A stretch of 9,757 nt of DNA from Planctomycetota bacterium (GTDB lineage Bacteria; Planctomycetota; MHYJ01; WSZJ01; JACPWG01), in contig JACRIP010000305.1 in assembly GCA_016220045.1 (NCBI GenBank), positions 1-9,757 of the forward strand, written 5' to 3'. The notes under the pieces are model-generated. The model saw only the letters and a program-made list of their open reading frames with translations. It had not been told where the DNA came from and ran no database searches. The position numbers and the translations under genes are program-made. This document shows positions 1 to 5,467 of the stretch, one piece after another. Each line of letters starts with the position of its first letter. Position 1 is the stretch's first letter.

Positions 1-7
1 CCATTGC

Positions 8-300
8 CTAGGGCCTCCATTCGTAGCCGGGATTGCGTTGCACTCCGAAGTCCTGGCGCAAGTGCCCCTCGTCGATGATTCCAGACTCCGAGGCCTGGAG
101 AATCTCGGTTCCTTCTGGCTCGGGGATCGCAGGCAGAGCGACGAATCTTGGAGCAGCAATCAACCTCCATGCAGATCCATCGAAAAACCAGTTGCTAATC
201 CAGTTGTTCGACGGATGACTTAGGACGACTTCGCCGGCGATATCCAGATTCAGTTCATAGAGCGCCCGTTGAACGCGGCGCTTCGGACCAGTATCCCCAT
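8..300 (-). pseudogene. C-terminal remnant of an unrecognised gene, no start codon
   Basis: Reading the minus strand from about 300 down to a TAG at 8-10 gives roughly 95 residues that look like real protein: RRVQRALYELNLDIAGEVV, then SNNWISNWFFDGSAWRLIA, ending in NPGYEWRP. The mix of aromatic, acidic and hydrophobic residues is unlike the Arg/Pro/Ala-rich shadow frames elsewhere. Base composition is clearly less GC-rich than the neighbours, with codons such as AGA, CCA, ATT and GCT. The frame stays open upstream to the mreD stop at 542-544, but that part is Pro/Arg-rich low-complexity translation of the hairpin region and contains no ATG, GTG or TTG; the first in-frame TTG lies well inside the protein-like part. 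I therefore read it as the 3' end of a gene that lost its 5' end, possibly acquired DNA. I do not recognise the family. A frameshift upstream or a non-standard start is possible. The plus-strand frames over the same bases look less protein-like. Confidence 0.4.
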
Positions 301-541
301 TCCCCGGGTGGTCAGGGGGGGCGCGCCGCGGCGGGGAGGTGGGGGGACGCGGATGCCAAGGGTGGTGCGAACCTACCCTCTCCCCGGCCCTCCCCCGCTG
401 CGGCGGGGGAGGGGGAAGATGCGGGTGCGGCTGCGCTCGGGGCTGCGGCGAGCGGTTCGTGAGCTCGCATGCCGCGGGCGCGCAGGCGCTGACGCCTGCC
501 CCACCAGACGACCCGCTGTCAGGTAGAGCGTAGACCGGACA
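300..541. repeat. GC-rich intergenic region with hairpin (REP-like) sequences
   Basis: No convincing gene lies in these 240 bases between the mreD stop and the gene remnant. The stretch is dominated by C-runs and G-runs and holds two perfect hairpins. One at 388-413 has 11-base arms CCCTCCCCCGC / GCGGGGGAGGG around TGCG. One at 482-499 has 7-base arms GCAGGCG / CGCCTGC around CTGA. Strings of this type (CCCTCTCCCCGGCCC next to a G/C hairpin) resemble dispersed intergenic repeats of high-GC bacteria; that this one is dispersed in the genome is inference from style alone. Neither hairpin is followed by a T-run in the direction of mreD transcription, so they are not textbook intrinsic terminators, although they could stall polymerase or protect the 3' end of the mreCD message. 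Confidence 0.5.
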
Positions 542-1042
542 CTAGTGCGCGCGCGTATCGAAAAACGTGTGGCGAAAACGATGGAACGCCGCGAAGCAGA
601 CCGGGGCGACGACGGCCGAGTAGAGCGCGACCTTGGCGGAGAGGAGAAGCACGTCGGCCCGGCCGAGCACGTCGGAGTTCTGGGCGAGCCGCCCACCGTA
701 GAGACCATTGTACAGGAAGCTCGCGGCGAGAACGAGCGCGACCTGGACCAGCGCGTGGTCGCGAAACAGCACTTCCTTGAGCAGCGAGACCACGGCGCAC
801 AACACGAGAAAAAGGAAGGCCGAGGCGCCGAAGGAACCGGCGCTGGGCACGTCGTGGAGCAGGCCCAGCAGCCACGTGGCCGCGAGGCTCTGGTCGACCG
901 GCGCGTGCAGCGCGAGGAAAAGGGCGAAGAGCAGCGCCAGGTCGGGAGTGACGCCGGCCACCCGAATGCGACCGAGCAGCGTGGCTTCGAGGACGACGAG
1001 GACGGCGCCGACGCAGAGCACCGGTACGAGATGTACGCGCAT
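542..1042 (-). CDS. mreD: Rod shape-determining membrane protein MreD
   Basis: 166-residue polytopic inner-membrane protein, normal in length for MreD, the partner of MreC in the elongasome that couples MreB filaments to peptidoglycan synthesis. Hydrophobic segments lie at about 4-24, 31-47, 52-64, 71-90, 97-112 and 131-152. The family pattern is visible: PDLALLFALF at 33-42, P48, then GLLHDVPSAGSFGASAFLF at 60-78, matching the conserved G...D...FG..AF stretch of MreD. The ATG overlaps the mreC stop by one base (TGATG), so translation is coupled to mreC. The C-terminus is short and basic (HRFRHTFFDTRAH). Identification rests on both the sequence pattern and the position behind mreC; MreD proteins diverge strongly, but I see no competing family. 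Confidence 0.9.
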   Translation of the reverse strand: MRVHLVPVLCVGAVLVVLEATLLGRIRVAGVTPDLALLFALFLALHAPVDQSLAATWLLGLLHDVPSAGSFGASAFLFLVLCAVVSLLKEVLFRDHALVQVALVLAASFLYNGLYGGRLAQNSDVLGRADVLLLSAKVALYSAVVAPVCFAAFHRFRHTFFDTRAH

Positions 1043-1938
1043 CAGCGCCTCGGCAGCTTGAGGACGAAGGCGCCGTCAAGGGCCGATGGATCCGCCTCCG
1101 GGCGCACCTTGATGCGCAGGTAGGAACCGTAGTCGTTCGAGACCTCGCGCACCCGGCCGGCTACCAGGCCCTTCGGCCAGAGCCCGCTCTCCTCCTCCAT
1201 CGTGACCACGATCCAGCCCGGCCGCACCGCCACGTCGCGCAACACCCACGCGACCTCGCACTCGTCCGGTCCGACGCCTTCGAGAAGGCCGCTGACCGTC
1301 TCCGGGCTCGCCCCCGCGGCCCCGCCCGGCGTGCCGGCCCCTCCCCCGCCGCCGCCCGCCGCCGGCCCGTCCGGCACCAGCAGTGCCTTCATGCGGAAGG
1401 CGGGATCGGTGAGCAGCCGTACGCGCGCGCTGCCCGGTCCCGCCTCGACGACCTTGCCGATCAGGCTGCGCCCCCACACCACCGGCTGACCGATCTCGAT
1501 CCCTCCGGTCGTTCCCCGATCCAGGAGCAGCGTGCGGTGCCAATTGGACGTGTCTTGCGCGGGCAGGAGCGCGGCCGGGAGGATCACCGGCACCGCGGGA
1601 AACCCGGCTTCGGAAAGCTGCACGAGCGCCGAGAGCTTGCGGCGCAGATCGAGGTTCTCCGCCTGGGCGGCGAGGAGGGCGGCGCGCAGCTCGGCGTTCT
1701 CCGCGCGCAGGGCGGCGGCGGCCTGGCCCTCCCCCGCGCCGTTCCCCGCCCCGCCCCCGCCGCCGGCCCCCGCGCCCGCGTCGCCCAGGAGGAGCAGCGT
1801 CGAGGCGAGATGGGAGATCGGGCCGAGCAGGCCGCAGGCGGTGGTGCGCGCCGTGCCCGTCCAGCGTCCCGGCAGGACCAGCACGAGCGCGGCAAAGGCC
1901 ACGAAGAGGAGGGAGTAGGCGGCGCGGGAGTTGGCCAT
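1042..1938 (-). CDS. mreC: Rod shape-determining protein MreC
   Basis: 298-residue periplasmic scaffold of the elongasome, anchored by one N-terminal membrane segment (about residues 7-23). A coiled coil spans about 73-108 (ALRAENAELRAALLAAQAEN). The MreC beta domain follows: W133 with LLLDRGTTGGIEIGQPVV at 137-154, LIGKVVEAG at 159-167, VRLLTDPAFR at 173-182, and late in the protein RPGWIVVTMEEESGLWPKG at 239-257. These match the family pattern (IDRG..GV..G.PVV, GLVG.V, LLTD, G..V.TSG....P.G). Two low-complexity glycine-rich stretches are unusual: about 53-71 before the coil and about 194-207 inside the beta domain. The ATG at 1938 has a modest AAGG ribosome site (GAAGGCGTCGC before ATG). 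The 5' side is not a tight gene junction but a 269-base spacer carrying the 10-base repeat arrays, so mreC may be expressed partly on its own or regulated there. Confidence 0.95.
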   Translation of the reverse strand: MANSRAAYSLLFVAFAALVLVLPGRWTGTARTTACGLLGPISHLASTLLLLGDAGAGAGGGGGAGNGAGEGQAAAALRAENAELRAALLAAQAENLDLRRKLSALVQLSEAGFPAVPVILPAALLPAQDTSNWHRTLLLDRGTTGGIEIGQPVVWGRSLIGKVVEAGPGSARVRLLTDPAFRMKALLVPDGPAAGGGGGGAGTPGGAAGASPETVSGLLEGVGPDECEVAWVLRDVAVRPGWIVVTMEEESGLWPKGLVAGRVREVSNDYGSYLRIKVRPEADPSALDGAFVLKLPRR

Positions 1939-1960
1939 GCGACGCCTTCATCGCCGCGGT

Positions 1961-2056
1961 GACGGCGTACGACGGCGTTTAACGGCGTTCAACGACGTTC
2001 ACGACGTTGAGCGCGTTCAACGACGTTTATCGACGTTTAGCGACGTTTAACGACCC
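1961..2056. repeat. 10-base tandem repeat array 1 (AACGACGTTT-like)
   Basis: About ten contiguous, imperfect copies of a 10-base unit. Units read GACGGCGTAC, GACGGCGTTT, AACGGCGTTC, AACGACGTTC, two 9-base copies at 2001-2009 and 2010-2018, then AACGACGTTT, ATCGACGTTT, AGCGACGTTT and a partial AACGACCC. The core AACG-N-CGTT is a palindrome around one base. The array starts only 22 bases upstream of the mreC start codon, so in the mre transcript it lies in the mreC leader. The 10-base period puts every copy on nearly the same face of the helix. It is close to complementary to array 2: CGTTCAACGACGTTTA at 2014-2029 is the exact reverse complement of 2159-2174, and 1971-1980 of 2210-2219. There is no evidence of coding. 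Confidence 0.85.
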
Positions 2057-2156
2057 TGGAGGAAGTAGCGTGACTCGGGAGCCGGTCGACCCGCGCGGGG
2101 GCCGATCGGGGGAAGCCGCACTCCGCTTCACGAAGTACGACAGCGGTGACGGCCGC
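2057..2156. other. Non-repeat core between the two repeat arrays
   Basis: One hundred GC-rich bases with no open frame that I can support on either strand and no clear promoter or T-run terminator. The word GCGGTGACGGC occurs at 2143-2153, just before array 2, and again at 1956-1966, at the start of array 1, so the two arrays share a short direct repeat at the same edge. If the arrays pair, this core would be the loop of a long hairpin. It could also hold a promoter of an unfamiliar sigma type for mreC; I cannot show that. Confidence 0.4.
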
Positions 2157-2229
2157 CTTAAACGTCGTTGAACGGCGTCAAACGACGTTAAACGGCGCTA
2201 AACGACGTCAAACGCCGTCCACGACGTCG
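2157..2229. repeat. 10-base tandem repeat array 2 (inverted relative to array 1)
   Basis: Six exact-length 10-base units follow one another from 2161 to 2220: AACGTCGTTG, AACGGCGTCA, AACGACGTTA, AACGGCGCTA, AACGACGTCA, AACGCCGTCC. A decayed seventh (ACGACGTCG) follows. The core is the same AACGNCGTY as in array 1. Read as reverse complement, array 1 aligns to this array over about 60 bases in nearly the same register (16-base exact match 2159-2174 with 2014-2029; 10-base match 2210-2219 with 1971-1980). The array overlaps the 3' end of the 133-residue gene: its stop codon (2208-2210) and last five codons fall in the repeat. Confidence 0.85.
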
Positions 2230-2609
2230 AGTGCCGCCGGCGTGAGGTCGACGGTGCGCGTCGCGCCGCCGCCCGGGGTCGCGCCCGTCACCCGAAGCGT
2301 CGCCGGCGGAACCGCCGCGGCAAGCATCCGCCGCACCGTCCGGGTCGCATACCAGCTCAGGACAATACCGTACCGCTCCGCGATGCGCGCGGAGAGCGCA
2401 CGGTCCCGGCCGGTGTCGGCGTCCTCGACGTGCACCGAGAAGCTCCGCAACGCCACCGCATCCGCCCGTTCGCCGATCCGCACGAACCACGGATGACTCG
2501 CTCCCCCGGCTTCCTCGACCACCTCGCGCACGGAGCCGAGGGTCGATGCGCCGACCAGGGCGCCCACGCTGCCGGTCGCCGCGGCGTCGGCCATACATAC
2601 CGTCTGCAT
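2208..2609 (-). CDS. Unrecognised 133-residue protein between mreB and mreC
   Basis: I do not recognise this family. Codons are GC-rich at the third position like the mre genes, and the translation is balanced, with no membrane segment or signal peptide. The middle (about 40-105) alternates charged and hydrophobic residues: WFVRIGERADAVALRSFSVH, then SARIAERYGIVLSWYATRTV. The ends are Ala/Gly/Thr-rich. The ATG at 2609 is preferred over the in-frame ATG at 2594 because AGGGA lies seven bases upstream, overlapping the mreB TAG; only ten bases separate the genes, so it is translationally coupled to mreB. The last five codons and the TGA come from repeat array 2, so the original C-terminus may have been replaced. 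Its place in the mre cluster suggests, but does not prove, a soluble cytoplasmic role linked to cell shape; mreB is normally followed directly by mreC. Confidence 0.7.
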   Translation of the reverse strand: MQTVCMADAAATGSVGALVGASTLGSVREVVEEAGGASHPWFVRIGERADAVALRSFSVHVEDADTGRDRALSARIAERYGIVLSWYATRTVRRMLAAAVPPATLRVTGATPGGGATRTVDLTPAALDVVDGV

Positions 2610-2619
2610 GCACGTATCC

Positions 2620-3693
2620 CTACAGCAGGTCTTCCCCGCACTCGAGGCTGTCCTTCAGCCGATCCAGGTTCTCCAGGATCACGCCCGTGCCCTTCGCCAC
2701 CGCCGTCAGCGGGTCTTCGGCGACGCGCACCGGGATGTCGATTTCCTTCGCACTCAGCTTGTCCATGCCGCGCAGCAGCGCGCCGCCGCCCGCGAGCACC
2801 AACCCCTGATCGACCAGATCCGCCGACAGCTCCGGCGGCGTGCGTTCCAGCGTGTCGCGGATCGAGCGCACGATCGCCAGCACCGGCTCCTTGAGCGCTT
2901 CGCGGATCTCCTCCGAGTTCACCACCACCTTGCGCGGCATGCCCGTCACCAGGTCGCGCCCCTTGACTTCCATGCTCTGCTCATGATCGCTCGCGTAGGC
3001 GGAGCCGATCTGGATCTTGATCCGCTCGGCCGTCTGCTCGCCGATCATCAGGTTGTAGGTGTCCTTGAGGTGCTTCATGACCGCCTCGTCGAGCTCGTCG
3101 CCGGCGACCCGGATTGAACTGCTGGCGACGACGCCACCGAGGGAAAGTACGGCGACTTCCGTAGTGCCGCCGCCGATGTCGACGATCATGCTGCCCACGG
3201 GATCCTGGATCGGCAGGCCGACGCCGATGCCGGCGGCGATCGGTTCCGGCACCAGGTAGACCTTGCGCGCGCCCGCCCGTTCCGCCGAAACCGTCACGGC
3301 GCGCTTCTCGACCGCCGTGATGCCCGAGGGGTGAGAGATCGCGACGCGCGGACGCACCCAGCGCTTGCGCTTGTGCACCTTCTGGATGAAATACTTGATC
3401 ATCGCCTCGGTGATGTCGAAGTCGGCGATGACGCCGTCCTTGAGCGGCCGGATGGCGACGATGTTGCCGGGCGTCTTGCCGAGCATTTCCTTGGCGGTAT
3501 TGCCGACCGCCTGCCCGTCGAGCAGGACCTTGTTGGTGCCGCGGCGCACGGCGACGACGGAAGGCTCGGAGAGGACGATGCCGTCGCCGCGCACGCACAC
3601 CAGGGTGTTGCACGTACCCAGATCGATCCCCATGTCGGTGGAGAAGGACCCGAGGATGCGGTCGATGATATTGACCATGGGGGGACGACTCAC
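2620..3693 (-). CDS. mreB: Rod shape-determining protein MreB, bacterial actin
   Basis: 357-residue actin-fold ATPase that forms membrane-bound filaments directing the elongation machinery; slightly longer than typical MreB (about 335-350). Motifs in order: phosphate-1 loop DMGIDLGTCNTLV at 20-32, HPSGITAVEKRAV at 121-133, EPIAAGIG at 150-157, phosphate-2 loop VDIGGGTTEVAVLSL at 171-185, AGDELDEAV at 197-205, LMIGEQTAERIKIQIGSA at 215-232, and adenosine motif LAGGGALLRGMDKL at 300-313. One small oddity is Cys28 where most MreB have Ala (GTANT). The GTG at 3693 is chosen because GAGG sits seven bases upstream; the ATG at 3678 (Met6) lacks a ribosome site but would give a more usual N-terminus. 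The segment NIIDRILGSF at 8-17 may be an amphipathic membrane anchor. The gene follows a strong hairpin, so it may start its own transcript. Confidence 0.97.
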   Translation of the reverse strand: MSRPPMVNIIDRILGSFSTDMGIDLGTCNTLVCVRGDGIVLSEPSVVAVRRGTNKVLLDGQAVGNTAKEMLGKTPGNIVAIRPLKDGVIADFDITEAMIKYFIQKVHKRKRWVRPRVAISHPSGITAVEKRAVTVSAERAGARKVYLVPEPIAAGIGVGLPIQDPVGSMIVDIGGGTTEVAVLSLGGVVASSSIRVAGDELDEAVMKHLKDTYNLMIGEQTAERIKIQIGSAYASDHEQSMEVKGRDLVTGMPRKVVVNSEEIREALKEPVLAIVRSIRDTLERTPPELSADLVDQGLVLAGGGALLRGMDKLSAKEIDIPVRVAEDPLTAVAKGTGVILENLDRLKDSLECGEDLL

Positions 3694-3911
3694 TTTCCCG
3701 CCTCACTCGCAGGTTCCGGGTCCACGGCGGCTAAAGGGCATCCGGCGGTCGGGGTCGAGCGCGACGCCGCGTCGGCGCCGCCTGAAGTTGTCGCGTCCGG
3801 CAACGAAATCAGGGCCGGGCCGGCCGCGGCCGACCCGGCCCCGGCAATGCACCCGTGGGTCGGTGGTTGGTCGGCAGCCCTGCGGCCGCCGGATGGATCA
3901 GGGGCGCCCGC
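3694..3911. other. Spacer upstream of mreB
   Basis: These 218 bases separate the small membrane protein gene from mreB. They hold the hairpin at 3812-3841 and, next to the mreB start, a GAGG ribosome site. I see no convincing -35/-10 pair on the minus strand between the hairpin and mreB. Either mreB is transcribed by read-through from the upstream promoter at 5246-5273 or it uses a promoter that I cannot recognise. Confidence 0.5.
3812..3841 (-). terminator. Strong GC hairpin, possible terminator or attenuator before mreB
   Basis: Fourteen-base arms (left arm starting GGGCCGGG, right arm ending CCCGGCCC) pair with a single mismatch around a 2-base centre, about 70 bases after the stop of the small membrane protein gene. 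On the minus strand it is followed by TGATTTCGTTG, which is only weakly T-rich, so efficient Rho-independent termination is uncertain. It could be a partial terminator that lowers read-through into mreB, or an mRNA-stabilising structure. Confidence 0.45.
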
Positions 3912-4145
3912 CTACTTGGCCGGGCTCGCCGCCGGCACGCCCGCCGACGGACTCGCCGCCGGCCCCGTGCTCGCCGCCGACTTCGCAGCAGGCACGGCAA
4001 TCGGATCGTACCCCGTGCTCGTCTCCTTGAAGACCACGAACACGCCGGCCCCGATCAGGATCAGGGTCAGGATCATGAGGAAGCTGTACACGTCGTTCGA
4101 CGGCGCTTCTTCCTCGTAGCCATCCATCATTTCATCGTCGGCCAT
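3912..4145 (-). CDS. Small single-span membrane protein, unknown function
   Basis: 77-residue protein: an acidic N-terminus (ADDEMMDGYEEEAPSNDV), one membrane segment at about 20-40 (YSFLMILTLILIGAGVFVVF), then an Ala/Pro/Ser/Lys-rich tail ending in a run of PAAS and PAK motifs. I chose the ATG at 4145 because GGAGGG lies about five bases upstream. An in-frame ATG at 4172 would add nine residues (MPRRMTEGP) but has no ribosome site and would bury the strong one inside the gene. The gene follows the coiled-coil gene by 96 bases on the same strand, with the mre genes next, so a role as a small envelope or elongasome accessory is conceivable. No family is recognised. The acidic head is probably cytoplasmic and the Pro/Ala tail periplasmic, but the charges near the span do not settle this. 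Confidence 0.75.
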   Translation of the reverse strand: MADDEMMDGYEEEAPSNDVYSFLMILTLILIGAGVFVVFKETSTGYDPIAVPAAKSAASTGPAASPSAGVPAASPAK

Positions 4146-4241
4146 CGGTCCCTCCGTCATCCGGCGCGGCATCGCTCGCGCGACCCGCTCATACCGGCGT
4201 TCCTCAGGTTCGGTCAGCTCCAGAATCCCGTGTGCTCGTCC

Positions 4242-5102
4242 TTACGGACGGGTGGACACGCTGTCTCCGACCTCGACCCGCTCGCCTTCCTTCATGAAGC
4301 TCGAGAGTGCCGAGGCGCTCGACCAATCCTTGTCGGCCTTCTGGATGCGCACCTTGCCGATGTACTTGCCGCCGCGATAGACGGTGAACTCGTAGCCCTG
4401 CTCGACGCCCTTGTCCTTGCCGGCGCTGATGATGAGCAGGTTCATCTTCTCGCTCACCGCCAGGACCTTGCCTTCGACATGGCGCTGGCTGCCCGTCGTG
4501 ATCACCTCGACCGGCACGCCGATCTCCTGCAGCTTGGCGATCTGCAGCTTGACCTCTTCCAGATCCCGCATGCGCGTGATGTACTGCACTTCGAGGTCCG
4601 CGAGGTTCTTCTCGCTCACCTGCAGACGGTTCTCGGTCTCCAGCAACTTCGCCTGCGTCGTGTCGCGGTCCGTGATCGCCGCGTCCTTCGCCGCCTGCAG
4701 CTCCTTCAGCTTGTCCTGCAGACTCTGGTTCGCCTTCTCCATCTCCGTCAGCGTGTCCTTCAGCTTGGAGATGTCGGCCGCCAGGGTCGCGTAGTTGCCC
4801 TTCAGCGTGTCGAAGTCCGTGCTCTTCTTCTCGAGCTCCTTGCTGCGATCCGAAAGCTGGGTTTCCTTGTCACGCTTCTCGCCGTCGAGGTTCTTGATCT
4901 TCTCGTCCTGGGAAGCGATCTCGGATCCCTGCGCCAGGACCTTCGCATCCAGGTCCTTCTTGGTCTGAGCGTGGGCGGCGACTTCCTTGTTGAACTCGTG
5001 TTTCCACTGGGTGCGATGCGCGAACAAGGTGGCCGTGACGCCCAGGTACACCAGGCTCACGACCAGGATCAGGATGACGAACACTTTTGACAGGGTGCTC
5101 AT
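4242..5102 (-). CDS. Membrane-anchored coiled-coil protein with C-terminal beta domain
   Basis: 286 residues. An uncleaved membrane anchor occupies about 6-28 (KVFVILILVVSLVYLGVTAT), followed by a long predicted coiled coil from about 33 to 193, rich in Lys/Glu/Asp/Gln with heptad-like Leu (DKLKELQAAKD, KNLADLEVQ). A compact, probably all-beta domain spans about 208-286: GKVLAVSEKMNLLIISAGKD at 211-230, GVEQGYEFTVYRGGKYIGKV at 232-251, then EGERVEVGDSVSTRP. The build (anchor, coil, small beta domain) parallels MreC, and the C-terminal pattern recalls proteins from Planctomycetes and related lineages that I know only as hypothetical or Smc-like. Lower GC, Lys-rich codons reflect the composition of the protein. 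The gene has its own strong promoter at 5246-5273 and an AGGGAAG ribosome site. It probably acts in the periplasm as a scaffold; a link to the mre genes downstream is inference from position. Confidence 0.88.
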   Translation of the reverse strand: MSTLSKVFVILILVVSLVYLGVTATLFAHRTQWKHEFNKEVAAHAQTKKDLDAKVLAQGSEIASQDEKIKNLDGEKRDKETQLSDRSKELEKKSTDFDTLKGNYATLAADISKLKDTLTEMEKANQSLQDKLKELQAAKDAAITDRDTTQAKLLETENRLQVSEKNLADLEVQYITRMRDLEEVKLQIAKLQEIGVPVEVITTGSQRHVEGKVLAVSEKMNLLIISAGKDKGVEQGYEFTVYRGGKYIGKVRIQKADKDWSSASALSSFMKEGERVEVGDSVSTRP

Positions 5103-5206
5103 CTCGCTTCCCTACCTCCAAATCCAGCAGACCCAGGCTCTCCGGAAGGACGAGCCGCCGACACCCCCGAGGGACTCGCCCGCGCACGGACGCGAGCGGA
5201 AACCAG

Positions 5207-5223
5207 CGGTTGCCACGCAACCG
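5207..5223 (-). other. Small perfect hairpin in the 5' leader of the coiled-coil gene
   Basis: On the minus strand CGGTTGC-GTG-GCAACCG forms a 7-base perfect stem with a 3-base loop. It lies about 16 bases after the expected transcription start of the promoter at 5246-5273 and roughly 105 bases before the start codon. A stem this close to the 5' end often stabilises an mRNA. I see no match to a known riboswitch. Confidence 0.4.
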
Positions 5224-5245
5224 AAGCCCCAAATGAGTCCCGGGC

Positions 5246-5273
5246 ATTATATCCATCGACTTCCTGAAGTCAA
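5246..5273 (-). promoter_or_regulatory. Near-consensus sigma-70 promoter for the coiled-coil gene
   Basis: On the minus strand the -35 box TTGACT (5273-5268) and a perfect -10 box TATAAT (5251-5246) are separated by 16 bases. Transcription should begin near 5239, about 137 bases upstream of the ATG at 5102. The stretch upstream of the -35 is AT-rich (GAAAACGTCCGAAAATCC), which could act as an UP element. It is the only clear promoter that I find in the window, and it suggests strong housekeeping expression of the coiled-coil gene and perhaps, by read-through, of the genes after it. Confidence 0.85.
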
Positions 5274-5467
5274 GACTAATCGTGGATTTTCGGACGTTTT
5301 CAAGTTGTTGCGCAAAAAGCAGTTGCGTCATCCTGCGCCCCGCGCGCCCCGCCCCCCGCCCGCTTCTTCCGCATTCTTCCCGCAGATTTTTCGGCGCGCG
5401 TCAAGGGCCCGGCGCGCCCCGGCCGGGGGCGCCGCGCGCGCCGCTCCGGAATCCGGCGCTCACCCTA

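Larger units (their letters stand above)
5103..5467. other. Intergenic region with promoter and leader of the coiled-coil gene
   Basis: 365 bases without a gene. The half nearest the coiled-coil gene (5103-5239) is a leader of about 137 bases that includes a small hairpin at 5207-5223. The middle (5240-5330) is AT-richer and holds the sigma-70 promoter. The rest (5331-5467) is very GC-rich, with overlapping GGCGCGCC-type inverted repeats at about 5392-5445 after the sigma factor stop. On the minus strand these are followed by GAAAAATCTG, not a T-run, so I do not call them an intrinsic terminator. No open frame here looks coding. Confidence 0.6.

Noticed and set aside
33..223. Two overlapping 61-codon plus-strand frames near the left edge
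   Set aside because: Both lie opposite the minus-strand frame that reads as ordinary protein with aromatic and hydrophobic patterning, and neither has a convincing ribosome site.
1961..2229. CRISPR array
   Set aside because: The 10-base units are contiguous, with no unique spacers of 25-40 bases, far shorter than CRISPR repeats, and no cas genes are present.
3855..5090. A 411-codon plus-strand frame opposite the coiled-coil gene
   Set aside because: Leu/Arg/His-rich antisense reading of a coiled-coil gene. The minus-strand product has an anchor, heptads, a ribosome site and a near-consensus promoter.
5103..5239. Riboswitch in the leader of the coiled-coil gene
   Set aside because: Only one short stem is clear, and I recognise no conserved aptamer core.
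5392..5445. Intrinsic terminator after the sigma factor gene
   Set aside because: Overlapping GC inverted repeats exist, but on the transcribed strand they are followed by A-rich, not T-rich, sequence.
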